64,000 nt of DNA, from assembly GCA_938041955.1 (NCBI GenBank), contig CALISD010000082.1:1-64000 (forward strand). The letters are read 5' to 3'. Below, piece by piece: positions 18,306 to 28,199 of this stretch. A program made the translations under genes and the position numbers. The notes below the pieces were generated by a model that searched no databases, had not been told where the DNA came from, and was given only the letters and a program-made list of their open reading frames with translations. The number at the start of each line of letters is the position of its first letter. Position 1 is the stretch's first letter. This DNA is from an uncultured Granulosicoccaceae bacterium (lineage in GTDB: Bacteria; Pseudomonadota; Gammaproteobacteria; Granulosicoccales; Granulosicoccaceae).

Positions 18306-19055
18306 TCAAGCGCGCTCCAGAGACAAATCCAACGCCTCTGAAACATGAGCTGCAATAGTGTTCACAAACGTAATGCCTGCATGCTCGAATAGCGCCGAGT
18401 CAGCATAATCCGGGAAGGCCAATGGAAGCTCAGTACATGCCAGGCAAACAAAATCTGTCGCAGGGTTGCCAATGTGAGCCTCACTCATTTCAATTATTCT
18501 CTGTCGCGCCTTTGAAATAACCCCCTGATACAGATCAACATCAATGAGTTGCTCCAGTTCTGCGATCTCTTCATTGCCAAGTTGCGCAAGAGTTGACACT
18601 TGGTGCCTCTGCAATGCCTCAGGGTAGACGCTGCTACGCATCGTCATGGGCGTGCCTAATACCAGAGCGTTCTTGCCCCCGTTTTTCGCCACTGTGCTCG
18701 CTGTCGTCTCGAGTATACTCAACACTGGGAAGTCCAATCCCTTTACTATGCTATGCAGGCGCATATGCGGCGTGTTACTGGCAATCATTCCGAAATCGGC
18801 CCCCGCAGCTCTTAATCGAATGAAAGCATCTCTAAACAGGTTGTCGTAACCAACCCACGAGTCTTCATCGCCATCAGTACCTCGCGCCGACCGGGTCTCG
18901 TTGATATTCAACGACTCAATGACCATGGTCGGTGTTGCGTAAGGCGGTGGTTGGTCCAGTTGACGGAAATGTTCGTTCGCCTGTTTGCATATAAGACGAT
19001 AATAGTCTGCAGTGGATGGCCACGCCAAACCACCAATTATGCCTATCTTTTTCAC
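18306..19055 (-). CDS. Aspartate/glutamate racemase family protein
   Basis: MKKIGIIGGLAWPSTADYYRLICKQANE...GMIASNTPHMR...FVCLACTELPLAF. Confidence 0.88.
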   Translation of the reverse strand: MKKIGIIGGLAWPSTADYYRLICKQANEHFRQLDQPPPYATPTMVIESLNINETRSARGTDGDEDSWVGYDNLFRDAFIRLRAAGADFGMIASNTPHMRLHSIVKGLDFPVLSILETTASTVAKNGGKNALVLGTPMTMRSSVYPEALQRHQVSTLAQLGNEEIAELEQLIDVDLYQGVISKARQRIIEMSEAHIGNPATDFVCLACTELPLAFPDYADSALFEHAGITFVNTIAAHVSEALDLSLERA

Positions 19056-19182
19056 CAGGTATCCCTATGGCGCCAGCGGCCATGTCATCTGAATTATTTT
19101 CACCCAATTTACAGTGTTTTGACCCAATTGTATTTGAGCACGATTTCATACCTCATGGATACAAAAGGTGCACCCTGAATAG

Positions 19183-19653
19183 TCACAGCACTTTAGCCAT
19201 ATTAAAACCTGTTGTTGAAAACCCAATGGCTTCATATAACTTAACCGCGCGTTGGTTGTGATAAGCCACCCTGAGCTTGATATGAGCAATGCCCGCCGCT
19301 TTAAGGCGTTCTTCCAAAATCGTCATTGCCTGCTTCCCGTAGCCGGACCCTCGGTATTCAGCGGCGATATAGAAATCAAAGATAAACGTAGATTTATCGG
19401 CAACGTTCGGTAAATGCCATAAATAGCCAATAACACTCGTCCGACCCCTGACCTGCGTCTCGATACACAACAGGAAATGCTCACTTTGTTGCAGAGTCTC
19501 CGGAAAGCTGCGAGCAAGATCTCCCTTGGCGAGTTCAACGGCTTTTTCAATCGGGTAGCCATAGTTTCTTACTATCTCGTGGCTATAGTCATATACAAAG
19601 TATTCACAATAAGCCAGATACTCATCCTGGCGCATATCTCTTAACATCACCAT
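19183..19653 (-). CDS. GNAT-family N-acetyltransferase
   Basis: FDFYIAAEYRGSGYGKQAMTILEERLKAAGIAHIKLRVAYHNQRAVKLYEAIGFSTTG. Confidence 0.9.
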   Translation of the reverse strand: MVMLRDMRQDEYLAYCEYFVYDYSHEIVRNYGYPIEKAVELAKGDLARSFPETLQQSEHFLLCIETQVRGRTSVIGYLWHLPNVADKSTFIFDFYIAAEYRGSGYGKQAMTILEERLKAAGIAHIKLRVAYHNQRAVKLYEAIGFSTTGFNMAKVL

Positions 19654-19741
19654 ATGCTTGGCCTTTATGTTTTATTCAACGCCATACATCGGGTGCAGCG
19701 AATAGCAGATTACATTCTATTGCTACTACAACGCTACAGAT

Positions 19742-20095
19742 TTAAGTCTCTGTGCTCAGGAAGTCGCCATCAATGATTAACAGATGCCCGCCAGCCTCTG
19801 TCACTGAGCGATGGGAACTCAACCCATCGGATACAATGTAGGACATACCCGGCAGCAAAACTGATATGGTTCCGTCCTGTAGTTCGTTTGTCACCTCACC
19901 TTGCAGACAATAAACAATATGCCCCAACTCACACCAGTGATCCGCTTTATAATTCTCTGAATACTCCACATACCTGACACGTAACCCTGCGAACTGCATT
20001 GTTCGCCAATGCGCGACTCCCGTTTCACCCAGGTGCTCTGTGCGTGGGATACGTTCCCAATCTATAGTCTGAAACGGAATGTTTGAAGTGGCCAT
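19742..20095 (-). CDS. DHCW-motif cupin-fold protein
   Basis: NYKADHWCELGHIVYCLQGEVTNELQDGTISVLLPGMSYIVSDGLSSHRS. Confidence 0.75.
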   Translation of the reverse strand: MATSNIPFQTIDWERIPRTEHLGETGVAHWRTMQFAGLRVRYVEYSENYKADHWCELGHIVYCLQGEVTNELQDGTISVLLPGMSYIVSDGLSSHRSVTEAGGHLLIIDGDFLSTET

Positions 20096-20400
20096 TATTA
20101 TCCTATGTCAACATGAAAGAGCCTGCGCCTGACAGCGCTTCATCATTATACCAGCGCTCAAACAAGACAAGATCGAAGTCATTCGAACCGACTCTGTTGT
20201 GCCAGATGTGAGCCACTGGCTAACGTATCAGGTTTTCGGTGCGTGAATTCACTTTGCGGGCGCCAGCAGGGCTCTATCAGACTATTCTGCATTCCTTTTC
20301 GGTCATTTAGAAATCCCGTCAAACTCTGAAGACCAATACGTGTGACACAGGCCTCTCATCCCACTACAATTGCCGTCTCTCATCTTAAACAGCATAATCC

Positions 20401-21594
20401 TTGACTGATCATTATGATGCCATCGTACTAGGGGCTGGAGCTGCGGGTCTCATGACTGCCTGGCAGGCAGGCCTGCGAGGCAAACGAGTACGTGTGCTTG
20501 AGCGCAGTAACAAGGCTGGACGCAAGATCCTCATGTCAGGCGGTGGGCGCTGTAATTTCACCAACCTGCATGTCACTGACGACAACTTCGTCTGCAGTAA
20601 TCCGCACTTCGTCAAATCAGCGCTGAATAGATACACCGCGTGGGACTTTATCGGCAAAGTCATTGAGCATGAGGTGCCTTACCACGAGCGTAAACACGGT
20701 GAGTTATTCTGTGACAACAAGGCCAAAGATATCTTAAATATTCTGCTCGACGAATGCGCAAATGCAGGCGTCGAGATTTCAACCAAATCCGATATCAAAA
20801 ATATAAAAGCCACAGGTAATCATAAATATCAGGTATCCACCAATCAGGGCGACCTTACTTCAGATGCGGTTGTTGTCGCGACCGGCGGGTTGTCAATACC
20901 AAGTATGGGCACCACGCCGTTTGGATATGACATTGCAAAGCAATTTGGCATGGAAGTACTGCCTTTACGTGCCAGTCTCGTACCTTATACTTTTGATGGC
21001 AAATTAAAAGAAGTTTTCGCAAGACTTTCCGGCAATGCGATTGAAGCGGATATCTGCTTCGGCAACAAATGCTTTAGCGAAGCCCTGCTATTCACTCACC
21101 GGGGCTTAAGCGGTCCGGTTGTGCTACAGATATCTAACTACTGGGTACCCGGACAGTCGATTACTATCAACCTGCTACCAGATATGTCAGCAACAGACCT
21201 CCTCATAGATGCTAAACATCAAACGCCTAAAAGTGTGGTCAGAACCGTGCTGTACCACCATCTGCCAAAAAGCCTGGTGCTTGAACTTGAATCACTATGG
21301 TGGTTCGCACTAAAAGACAAACCACTGGCGGACTGCAGCAATGCCCAGCTGATCAAAATAGCCGACCATCTTAATGGATGGGAAATAGTCCCGGCAGGCA
21401 CCGAAGGTTATAAGACCGCTGAGGTCACGCTGGGTGGCGTGCACACAGATGGCCTGTCTTCCAAAACAATGGAATCAAAAACGCAGCCGGGCTTATATTT
21501 TGTAGGTGAGGTGGTTGACGTTACGGGGCATCTGGGCGGTTTCAATTTCCAATGGGCCTGGTCATCAGGGTTTGCCTGCGGGGAATCCATTTAA
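20401..21594 (+). CDS. NAD(P)/FAD-dependent oxidoreductase (HI0933/BaiN-like flavoprotein); TTG start
   Basis: YDAIVLGAGAAGLMTAWQAGLRGKRVRVLERSNKAGRKILMSGGGRCNFTN...GLYFVGEVVDVTGHLGGFNFQWAWSSGFACG. Confidence 0.92.
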   Translation: MTDHYDAIVLGAGAAGLMTAWQAGLRGKRVRVLERSNKAGRKILMSGGGRCNFTNLHVTDDNFVCSNPHFVKSALNRYTAWDFIGKVIEHEVPYHERKHGELFCDNKAKDILNILLDECANAGVEISTKSDIKNIKATGNHKYQVSTNQGDLTSDAVVVATGGLSIPSMGTTPFGYDIAKQFGMEVLPLRASLVPYTFDGKLKEVFARLSGNAIEADICFGNKCFSEALLFTHRGLSGPVVLQISNYWVPGQSITINLLPDMSATDLLIDAKHQTPKSVVRTVLYHHLPKSLVLELESLWWFALKDKPLADCSNAQLIKIADHLNGWEIVPAGTEGYKTAEVTLGGVHTDGLSSKTMESKTQPGLYFVGEVVDVTGHLGGFNFQWAWSSGFACGESI

Positions 21595-21829
21595 GGCTTT
21601 TGAAGCAATGACCTGAATCTTTCTGTGCAACTCTCAACTATATAAATCACCGCTCTGCCAGTGGGTTGTGCGGGAAGTTCAGTAATAACTTTTCACAACC
21701 ACAGCGTCAAAGCAAGGCGGAAAAATGCTGGCATAGCAGGCCTATATCTATTTTTTCTAACGTAGCTATGGCGGCTGTGGCTTCGATTAAGTGTCAGCGA
21801 AGTTTCCAAACAGCCCACGAGGTGGGTAG

Positions 21830-22684
21830 CTAGCTTAAAAAACAAGCACCACTCATGCTATCAGGCACTGGTACACCTAATCGACTTAATACCGTGGGAG
21901 CTATTTGTGTGATTGCCAATAACGTATCTTCTGCGGGCCCCCGCCCCTCACCAAAATAATACAACGCCGCATCCTGTTGGTCTGCACCACGCCCGCCGTG
22001 ATGGCCTCGATCAGATTGCCCGTGATCTGCGGTAACAATAATCTCATAGCCCTCGTCTCGCCATCGATTAATGAAAGGCGCTATCTGAGCGTCCAGCAGG
22101 AAGCAAGCATCGTCCATCTCTTCGCAGTCATGTTTAAAACGATGCCCCATACTGTCCAGCGTACAGGTGTGCAATATGCCATAATTAATATGATGGCGAT
22201 TGACAAGCATACTCAGGGTGGCAAATAAGTCGGCGTCACTAGGTGTCATCTGGTTTTTCATGCCATACCCGGTCATGGAATGAAATCGGCCATGATTGAT
22301 GCTCATACTGCCGGGCTCATCGTACTCGATGTCATTGATGGGATCGAACGGTGCTCTATTAAAAAACTCCGACCAAAACGAGTGCGTCACTGCGGCTGTA
22401 ATACCTCCCGCCTTTCTGGTTTCCGAAAATACATCCGGCAGTGAAATTTTAAATACATTGTCATTGCCGGTCGAACCATGAATCACCGGGTCTACCCCCG
22501 TATGAATTGAGGCATAGCACGATGCTGACGTAGACGGCAATGGCGCACGGATTCTCCACACCTGCGCCTCTTTCGAATCTACCCATGCTTCCAGATTGCC
22601 AAACAGGCTGCGCCAATTGCGCCATGGCACGCCATCAATGATCAACAGAAGTAATTTTTTCGTCATCGTTTTAACTTGCGCCAC
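21830..22684 (-). CDS. Alkaline phosphatase / type I phosphodiesterase-nucleotide pyrophosphatase family protein
   Basis: LLLIIDGVPWRNWRSLF...STSASCYASIHTGVDPVIHG...IIVTADHGQSDRGHHGG. Confidence 0.8.
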   Translation of the reverse strand: MAQVKTMTKKLLLLIIDGVPWRNWRSLFGNLEAWVDSKEAQVWRIRAPLPSTSASCYASIHTGVDPVIHGSTGNDNVFKISLPDVFSETRKAGGITAAVTHSFWSEFFNRAPFDPINDIEYDEPGSMSINHGRFHSMTGYGMKNQMTPSDADLFATLSMLVNRHHINYGILHTCTLDSMGHRFKHDCEEMDDACFLLDAQIAPFINRWRDEGYEIIVTADHGQSDRGHHGGRGADQQDAALYYFGEGRGPAEDTLLAITQIAPTVLSRLGVPVPDSMSGACFLS

Positions 22685-22996
22685 TGGTATTAATGTCTGG
22701 TCTTGTCGAGAGCTTTCATTTTACCAGCTCAGCCTGTGTTTGCCATTCTGGCAGCTTTTGAAAACAATGCCTTTATAGAAGCCACTCATGAGGATTCCAG
22801 CCCGACTCTTCCAGGCAACGCTCGCATTTGTGCAACCTGCGACGAAACGCAAGTAACCGATGAGCGTGGATAACATACAGTTCTTGACAGGTTAAAGGGC
22901 TACAGATCATGGCTTCGTGGGTCGAGTTTGTACATGAACGCATTCACAACCGATTCAACCAGTATAAGTATATTCACCTCCCCCTTGAGACAGGCA

Positions 22997-24328
22997 TCAG
23001 TAGATAAGCGTGTTTATCACCCCAAGTGTGGATCCCTCCCCAAGCTGCAACACCGTTTGCTTAAGTTTCTCAGCTTTGACCTCACCCAATGGCTTGCCGG
23101 CAAACCGCATAAATTTCTGCTCCAGCACCTCCGCACTGAAAGGCATTTCGGGATCACCCGCAGCTTCTATTGTCCCGGATTCGAGTCGACTGCCGCCGTG
23201 GAGTTCGATAACCACATTGCTTTTTCGGCGTTGCGGGAAACATTGGTTGTATTCTTCTACTTCGACCAGCTCAATCATTTCACTCAGACGAAGCACAGCA
23301 GGATTTTTCAAACCGTCACCATCGATATGTTCCACACCAACATCACTGTGGACAATCGCAGCGGCGGTCGGGAATGGCAGACTATATTGCGCCTGCTCTG
23401 TTGTATCCGGTCTACGAACGGCCAAGCGCTTTGATTCGTGAAAAGTGCCAATTTCGATACGCTTTATCTGCTGATGTGAAAACGAATGCCTTTCTTTTAT
23501 CGCCATCACCCCTGCAATTGCCGGCTGCGCCCAACGACAGACCGGGTAGGCTTTCACATACTGTTCACCTATCATCCAGCGAGTTCCCAGGTCTGACCAC
23601 AAGTGCCTGACCTCGTCATCCTCAATGGTGATCGCCGGTGCGCCGGTAAAACCATCCTGAGCGAGCAATGCGGCAGAGCAACCTGCCATAGAACCCCAGC
23701 CAGAGCCGTCTTTCAGCATGGTCGGGTGGTCGATACAGCGCATCATCTGGCTTCGCGGCCCGTGGTATTCAGCGATACCAAGCGCCTCACGAGTCTGCGT
23801 ATGATCGAGCTTTAAGCTACGCGCACCAATCGCCGCAACTGCAAGCGCCACCCATGCTCCGGACGTGTGGTAGTCACAAGCGGTTGCATGCAAGGAGATT
23901 CCAGCCCGCGCGCCGATTTCATAACCGATAAGGATCCTGGTCAATAACTCCGCTTCGGTGGTATCTTTCACTGATTCGGAAAACGCCAGTGCTGCGGGCA
24001 GCACGCCGCAACCTATGTGGCCTTTAGTCGGTTTGTATCCATCATGCGCGTCTACCGAGTCAATCAACATACCACCTGCAAGTGCAGCTCCGGGAATGCT
24101 GCATTCGCGACCATCAAACAGCATCCGCACACCAGATTCACTTCCACTACCGAAATGCCTGACAGCATGGTTTCGTATGATCTTCGAAAGATCTGTTGCG
24201 GTACCGCTGGCAGCCACTCCGAGCAGATCTAACAATGCCATACGCGTGGCGATTTGCACGCCGTTGGGAATCTGTTCCCAATGCAAGTCATGAATGAAGT
24301 CATTAACTGTATGACCCATGTGCTTCAC
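22997..24328 (-). CDS. MmgE/PrpD family protein
   Basis: LLDLLGVAASGTATDLSKIIRNHAVRHFG...SVDAHDGYKPTKGHIGCGVLPAALAFSE...KAYPVCRWAQPAIAGVMAI. Confidence 0.88.
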   Translation of the reverse strand: MKHMGHTVNDFIHDLHWEQIPNGVQIATRMALLDLLGVAASGTATDLSKIIRNHAVRHFGSGSESGVRMLFDGRECSIPGAALAGGMLIDSVDAHDGYKPTKGHIGCGVLPAALAFSESVKDTTEAELLTRILIGYEIGARAGISLHATACDYHTSGAWVALAVAAIGARSLKLDHTQTREALGIAEYHGPRSQMMRCIDHPTMLKDGSGWGSMAGCSAALLAQDGFTGAPAITIEDDEVRHLWSDLGTRWMIGEQYVKAYPVCRWAQPAIAGVMAIKERHSFSHQQIKRIEIGTFHESKRLAVRRPDTTEQAQYSLPFPTAAAIVHSDVGVEHIDGDGLKNPAVLRLSEMIELVEVEEYNQCFPQRRKSNVVIELHGGSRLESGTIEAAGDPEMPFSAEVLEQKFMRFAGKPLGEVKAEKLKQTVLQLGEGSTLGVINTLIY

Positions 24329-24410
24329 TCTAAATTACTACAACAATAAATATCTTATCAGACAACCGCTATGAACAGCGGTAACCCGATAGACGCGATC
24401 GCGGAATAAC

Positions 24411-25385
24411 TTAATGGTTCCATACCCGTATCACGTGCCTGGAATGCTCGACCGGGGTGGCTTCTGTGTCCGCAAAAGATTTGCGTGCGTGTGCCACAGT
24501 CCAGTTGTTTACATACTGGAATTGGCCGGCACTCATTGCAAATTCAATTTTTGGCTGATTTAAAATAGCGTCGTTAAATGCCTGAAGCGCCTCCAGGTAC
24601 CGGGGTGTCAGTGTCGCGCCCTTTTTGCTGGTGCCGTTGTGAATGTAGCTCTCGTAATAACGGGTCAAAAACTCACCTCCACTGGCTTCGAATACCGGAT
24701 TCATCTCATAGGGGGTGTCTCCACTGGCATGCTCGCCCTGCCTGTCCCACGCCACTGCCTCAGTCAGCTCTTTTGCCAGTAACGGGTTGTTCAGCAACTC
24801 CTGGTAGGCACCGACTAACGACGTCACCAGACTACCACCCCCCTCTTTGGCGTTCCTCACGCAGTAAAGCCCGACATACTTAGCCGGTTTTCTATACCAT
24901 CCACCATCGGTATGAAACGGTTGCGCGTGATTAGTGATTGATTTACGCACTGTTGACGGATCTTTCGGGTTGGTGTTCTTCACATCGTATAATGTAACGC
25001 CAGCATGGTTCTGCTCCATAAGCTGCCCGACAAATAATGAAAACAAACCACACATCCGTCTGTTGTCGTATTCGTTGTAGTCTTCAGCTGGAAAACGGTC
25101 AATGATGGCCGCCCCCGGACCATGGTGATCAAGATATGCCGATAGTTCCCGTGCAAATTTACGGCAAGCGTCAAAACCCTCTGACACGGCAGCAACACTG
25201 ATCTCTTCAGCGCTTTTTGCCAGAGCTTTGCGTATCTCATCAATACATTTTCCCGGTAGTGACAATGTTATTTGCGGCGCTGATAATTCAGGGGTTTTCC
25301 AGAACCTGAGATGCGACTGAGGGATCAGATCTGCCAAGTCATCCAATGCAGTTTGTTTTCCACCGCTTCGAGATACTGTTTCCAT
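24411..25385 (-). CDS. TauD/TfdA-family Fe(II)/2-oxoglutarate dioxygenase
   Basis: NHAQPFHTDGGWYRKPAKYVGLYCVRNAKEGGGSLVTS...QFQYVNNWTVAHARKSFADTEATPVEHSRHVIRVW: HxD...H...R pattern. Confidence 0.85.
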   Translation of the reverse strand: METVSRSGGKQTALDDLADLIPQSHLRFWKTPELSAPQITLSLPGKCIDEIRKALAKSAEEISVAAVSEGFDACRKFARELSAYLDHHGPGAAIIDRFPAEDYNEYDNRRMCGLFSLFVGQLMEQNHAGVTLYDVKNTNPKDPSTVRKSITNHAQPFHTDGGWYRKPAKYVGLYCVRNAKEGGGSLVTSLVGAYQELLNNPLLAKELTEAVAWDRQGEHASGDTPYEMNPVFEASGGEFLTRYYESYIHNGTSKKGATLTPRYLEALQAFNDAILNQPKIEFAMSAGQFQYVNNWTVAHARKSFADTEATPVEHSRHVIRVWNH

Positions 25386-25390
25386 TTTAC

Positions 25391-26155
25391 TTACCTTGTT
25401 AGTAGTTTATAACCGCTGTATACAAGCAAAAGACTGATAAAATATTTAAAAGTGGAGGCAGACACACCTGTGTGTACTTTGCCCCCTATAAAAAGCCCGA
25501 GTGCAGCAGCTGGTAACCACCAGCAAAGGGTAATCAATTCAAATAGGGTAAAGAGGCCGATTGAAAAAAAACCAATAATTCGAATGGTACCGTCTATAAA
25601 AAAATAAGCAGCAAAGCTCGCCCTGATTTCGGATTTTTCAATCCCTCTGACAGACAGATACATCATGTAGAAGGGACCCCCTGTGCCAAAGGTAGTTCCC
25701 ACCAGCCCGCCAAAGAAACCGGCAGGTGCCGCCCAAAGCTTTGATCCGCGTAACACTGGCAAGGGCAGAATTTGATAAATCGCAAAGCAGATAATAAAGA
25801 TGGCCATGGCCGACGTGAGCACACTGACGTCCACTGACTTAAATAGAAACAGCGCAACCAAACACCCGGTAACAGTAAAACCCAATAGCGGGTATAGCTC
25901 CGGCCATCTAATTAATTCACGGTTTTTTAAACCCTGTGCGGCTGAGCCCAGGAAATCAAGCACAACAACCAATGGCACCACTGTGGTAAGCGGATGCATT
26001 AGCGTAAGAAGTGGTATTGCAATCAAGCCAGAGCCAAAACCTGAGATGCCTCGAACCAGGTAGGCTACAAACAACACAAGACCGGTGAATACCAATGTCT
26101 CTGCGTTATCAAACACTATGAAGTTTTTTATTGCGGTATCCCCGATAGACTGCAT
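25391..26155 (-). CDS. TauE/SafE-family membrane exporter
   Basis: AYLVRGISGFGSGLIAIPLLTLMHPLTTVVPLVVVLDFLGSA...GFFGGLVGTTFGTGGPFYMMYLS, TauE/SafE glycine-rich repeats. Confidence 0.88.
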   Translation of the reverse strand: MQSIGDTAIKNFIVFDNAETLVFTGLVLFVAYLVRGISGFGSGLIAIPLLTLMHPLTTVVPLVVVLDFLGSAAQGLKNRELIRWPELYPLLGFTVTGCLVALFLFKSVDVSVLTSAMAIFIICFAIYQILPLPVLRGSKLWAAPAGFFGGLVGTTFGTGGPFYMMYLSVRGIEKSEIRASFAAYFFIDGTIRIIGFFSIGLFTLFELITLCWWLPAAALGLFIGGKVHTGVSASTFKYFISLLLVYSGYKLLTR

Positions 26156-26258
26156 ATAGTTGTACAGCTACGGGAATACGCCCCCAACATTTATGTTACT
26201 ACTAAAGTAGCGGTTATAAAAGCACTGTACAATACGATATTTCAACAAACAATTTGCG

Positions 26259-26903
26259 ATGAAATTAAAACCGGCGATAGAACAGGGTCGACCAGACGAA
26301 CTGGAAAAACGCTTGCAAGACAACCCCGCTCTTGCAAATACAAAGGTCCGTTGGGGTGGGGTACTAAATAGAATTGAAACTGATCCACTCCACTACATCA
26401 GTGACTGCGTGTTCAATGGTTTGTTGACCAATGGCACTGAAGTGGCGCTTGCCAACACCCTGATAAACTATGGTGCGCAGATTAATGGCAGTGAAGGCGC
26501 AGAAACTCCGTTGATTGGTGCCGCATCCCTGTCAGTTGCATCTGTAGCAAAGTATCTTATTAATAACGGTGCCGATGTTCATGCTACATCAATACACGGT
26601 GCGACCGCATTGCACTGGGTCTGTTATGTCGGTTTGCCGGACGTTGCAAGTTTACTATTACAAGAAGGTGCAAAGATTGAATCCAGATGTATTGATTTTC
26701 AATCTACTCCTCTATTCTGGTGTGTCCACGCTATTCGTTACGGCGGTAAAACAGATCACAGCAGCATTGTAACAACTGCCAGGGTATTAGTTGAACATGG
26801 CGCAGATGTGAAGACCGCGAACTTTCAGAACTACCCGGTTCAGCAACTCGCGTTAGATACCGGCAACAAAGCCTTGATTAAGCTCCTCAACGCAGCCAGG
26901 TAA
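26259..26903 (+). CDS. Ankyrin-repeat protein
   Basis: LANTLINYGAQINGSEGAETPLIGAASLSVASVAKYLINNGADVHATSIHGATALHWVCYVGLPDVASLLLQEGAKIE. Confidence 0.88.
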   Translation: MKLKPAIEQGRPDELEKRLQDNPALANTKVRWGGVLNRIETDPLHYISDCVFNGLLTNGTEVALANTLINYGAQINGSEGAETPLIGAASLSVASVAKYLINNGADVHATSIHGATALHWVCYVGLPDVASLLLQEGAKIESRCIDFQSTPLFWCVHAIRYGGKTDHSSIVTTARVLVEHGADVKTANFQNYPVQQLALDTGNKALIKLLNAAR

Positions 26904-26981
26904 TTTAAGCGACCGGCTATAGCTAGTGTACTGTTTTAAAGAATATAGTCATATGATGACCATACTATTTGATACGGTACA

Positions 26982-28004
26982 CTAGGCTCTACACGGGCCA
27001 GTAGATGATCCAATAACAAGTTGAGTATCCATCAGCACGGATGTTGGCTCTTTATCTGGATTTTCAATCTGCTCAAGCAGTAATTTTGACGCTTCATACC
27101 CTGCCTTCCTTACTGATGACCGGGTAGAGGTGAACTGTGGTTTCAGTCCACCATTGTCAAAGTACGACAGCTCATCGTCGTGGATAATAACCGATACATC
27201 TTCGCCAATCACAAGACCTGCATGACTGATCGCCCGCCTCACGCCCAGCGCAACAATGTAAGAAGAGACCAGGAACGCGGTAGGGGAAATTCTCATTGCG
27301 AGCATCGCGCTGGCCTTTTGATATCCATATTGCTCTGTAAGGTCATCGGAGGCCATCAGCTCATTAGTTATCGCCACACCCCCCTCATTTAAAGCCTCTT
27401 CGTAACCCGCACGTCGCAACCATGCAAATGTCATCTCCTCACGACCATTCAGTAGCGCGACTCTACGATGACCCAGGTCCAGCAATAACCTGGTCGCAAG
27501 TTTAAAGGCATTGTGATTGTCCATGTCCACCCAGTTGTAGCCTTCACTATTCAGCATTCTCCCATGAACAACAAATGGCAGACCCACTTCCTGTAACACA
27601 GCTAATCGCGGATCATCTGTCTGTGGCGAGTGCAGAATGACGCCATCGACTGCTCGCTTGGCAGCCAATCCCCGGTAGGTAGATGCATCATCTCGTGATT
27701 TTTCAACAGTCAGCATCAGCTCATAACCATACTGTGAGTATGTTTGACTGGCAGACGCTATGAATTCGGCGAATATCGGACTGAACACGTCATCTTTGTT
27801 CGCCATTGGCACAACATGCCCAATCGTTTTAGCCTTACCGGTTGCAAGACTGATCGCACGCATATCTGGCCGATATCCGCCCTTAGCTGCAGCGCGCTTA
27901 ACCCGGCTGCGTGTTGCCTCACTTACCTCTGGATAATCATTAAGGGCACGACTCACCGTGGTTTGAGACAGTTGTAGCTGATTGGAAAGCTGTTTGAGGT
28001 TCAT
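26982..28004 (-). CDS. LacI-family regulator (AglR-like)
   Basis: MNLKQLSNQLQLSQTTVSRALNDYPEVSEATRSRVKRAAAKGGYRPD, LacI HTH. Divergent to the alpha-glucoside operon. Start chosen at 28004. Confidence 0.92.
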   Translation of the reverse strand: MNLKQLSNQLQLSQTTVSRALNDYPEVSEATRSRVKRAAAKGGYRPDMRAISLATGKAKTIGHVVPMANKDDVFSPIFAEFIASASQTYSQYGYELMLTVEKSRDDASTYRGLAAKRAVDGVILHSPQTDDPRLAVLQEVGLPFVVHGRMLNSEGYNWVDMDNHNAFKLATRLLLDLGHRRVALLNGREEMTFAWLRRAGYEEALNEGGVAITNELMASDDLTEQYGYQKASAMLAMRISPTAFLVSSYIVALGVRRAISHAGLVIGEDVSVIIHDDELSYFDNGGLKPQFTSTRSSVRKAGYEASKLLLEQIENPDKEPTSVLMDTQLVIGSSTGPCRA

Positions 28005-28022
28005 CTGGAGTGCAACAATTTG

Positions 28023-28032
28023 AAAGCGCTTT
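28023..28032. promoter_or_regulatory. Candidate LacI-family operator 1
   Basis: AAAGCGCTTT perfect palindrome, centred on CG, about 20 bp upstream of the regulator start. Confidence 0.5.
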
Positions 28033-28157
28033 GGATAAATAGTGTAATCGTACAAATAGCACGAAAACAAGCCGCGTATTGCCAATCTACGACTCATTAT
28101 GACGCCTGATGTTCCGAGCGTTGACAGCTCTCAGCGCTTGGTGAATACTGCGTGTTC

Positions 28158-28169
28158 CAAGGCGCTTTG
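28158..28169. promoter_or_regulatory. Candidate LacI-family operator 2
   Basis: CAAGGCGCTTTG near-palindrome about 30 bp upstream of the SBP start; matches CAAAGCGCTTTG-like sequence at one mismatch. Confidence 0.5.
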
Positions 28170-28199
28170 ACGCCAATTTCTCGCTCCGGAGATAGCAAA

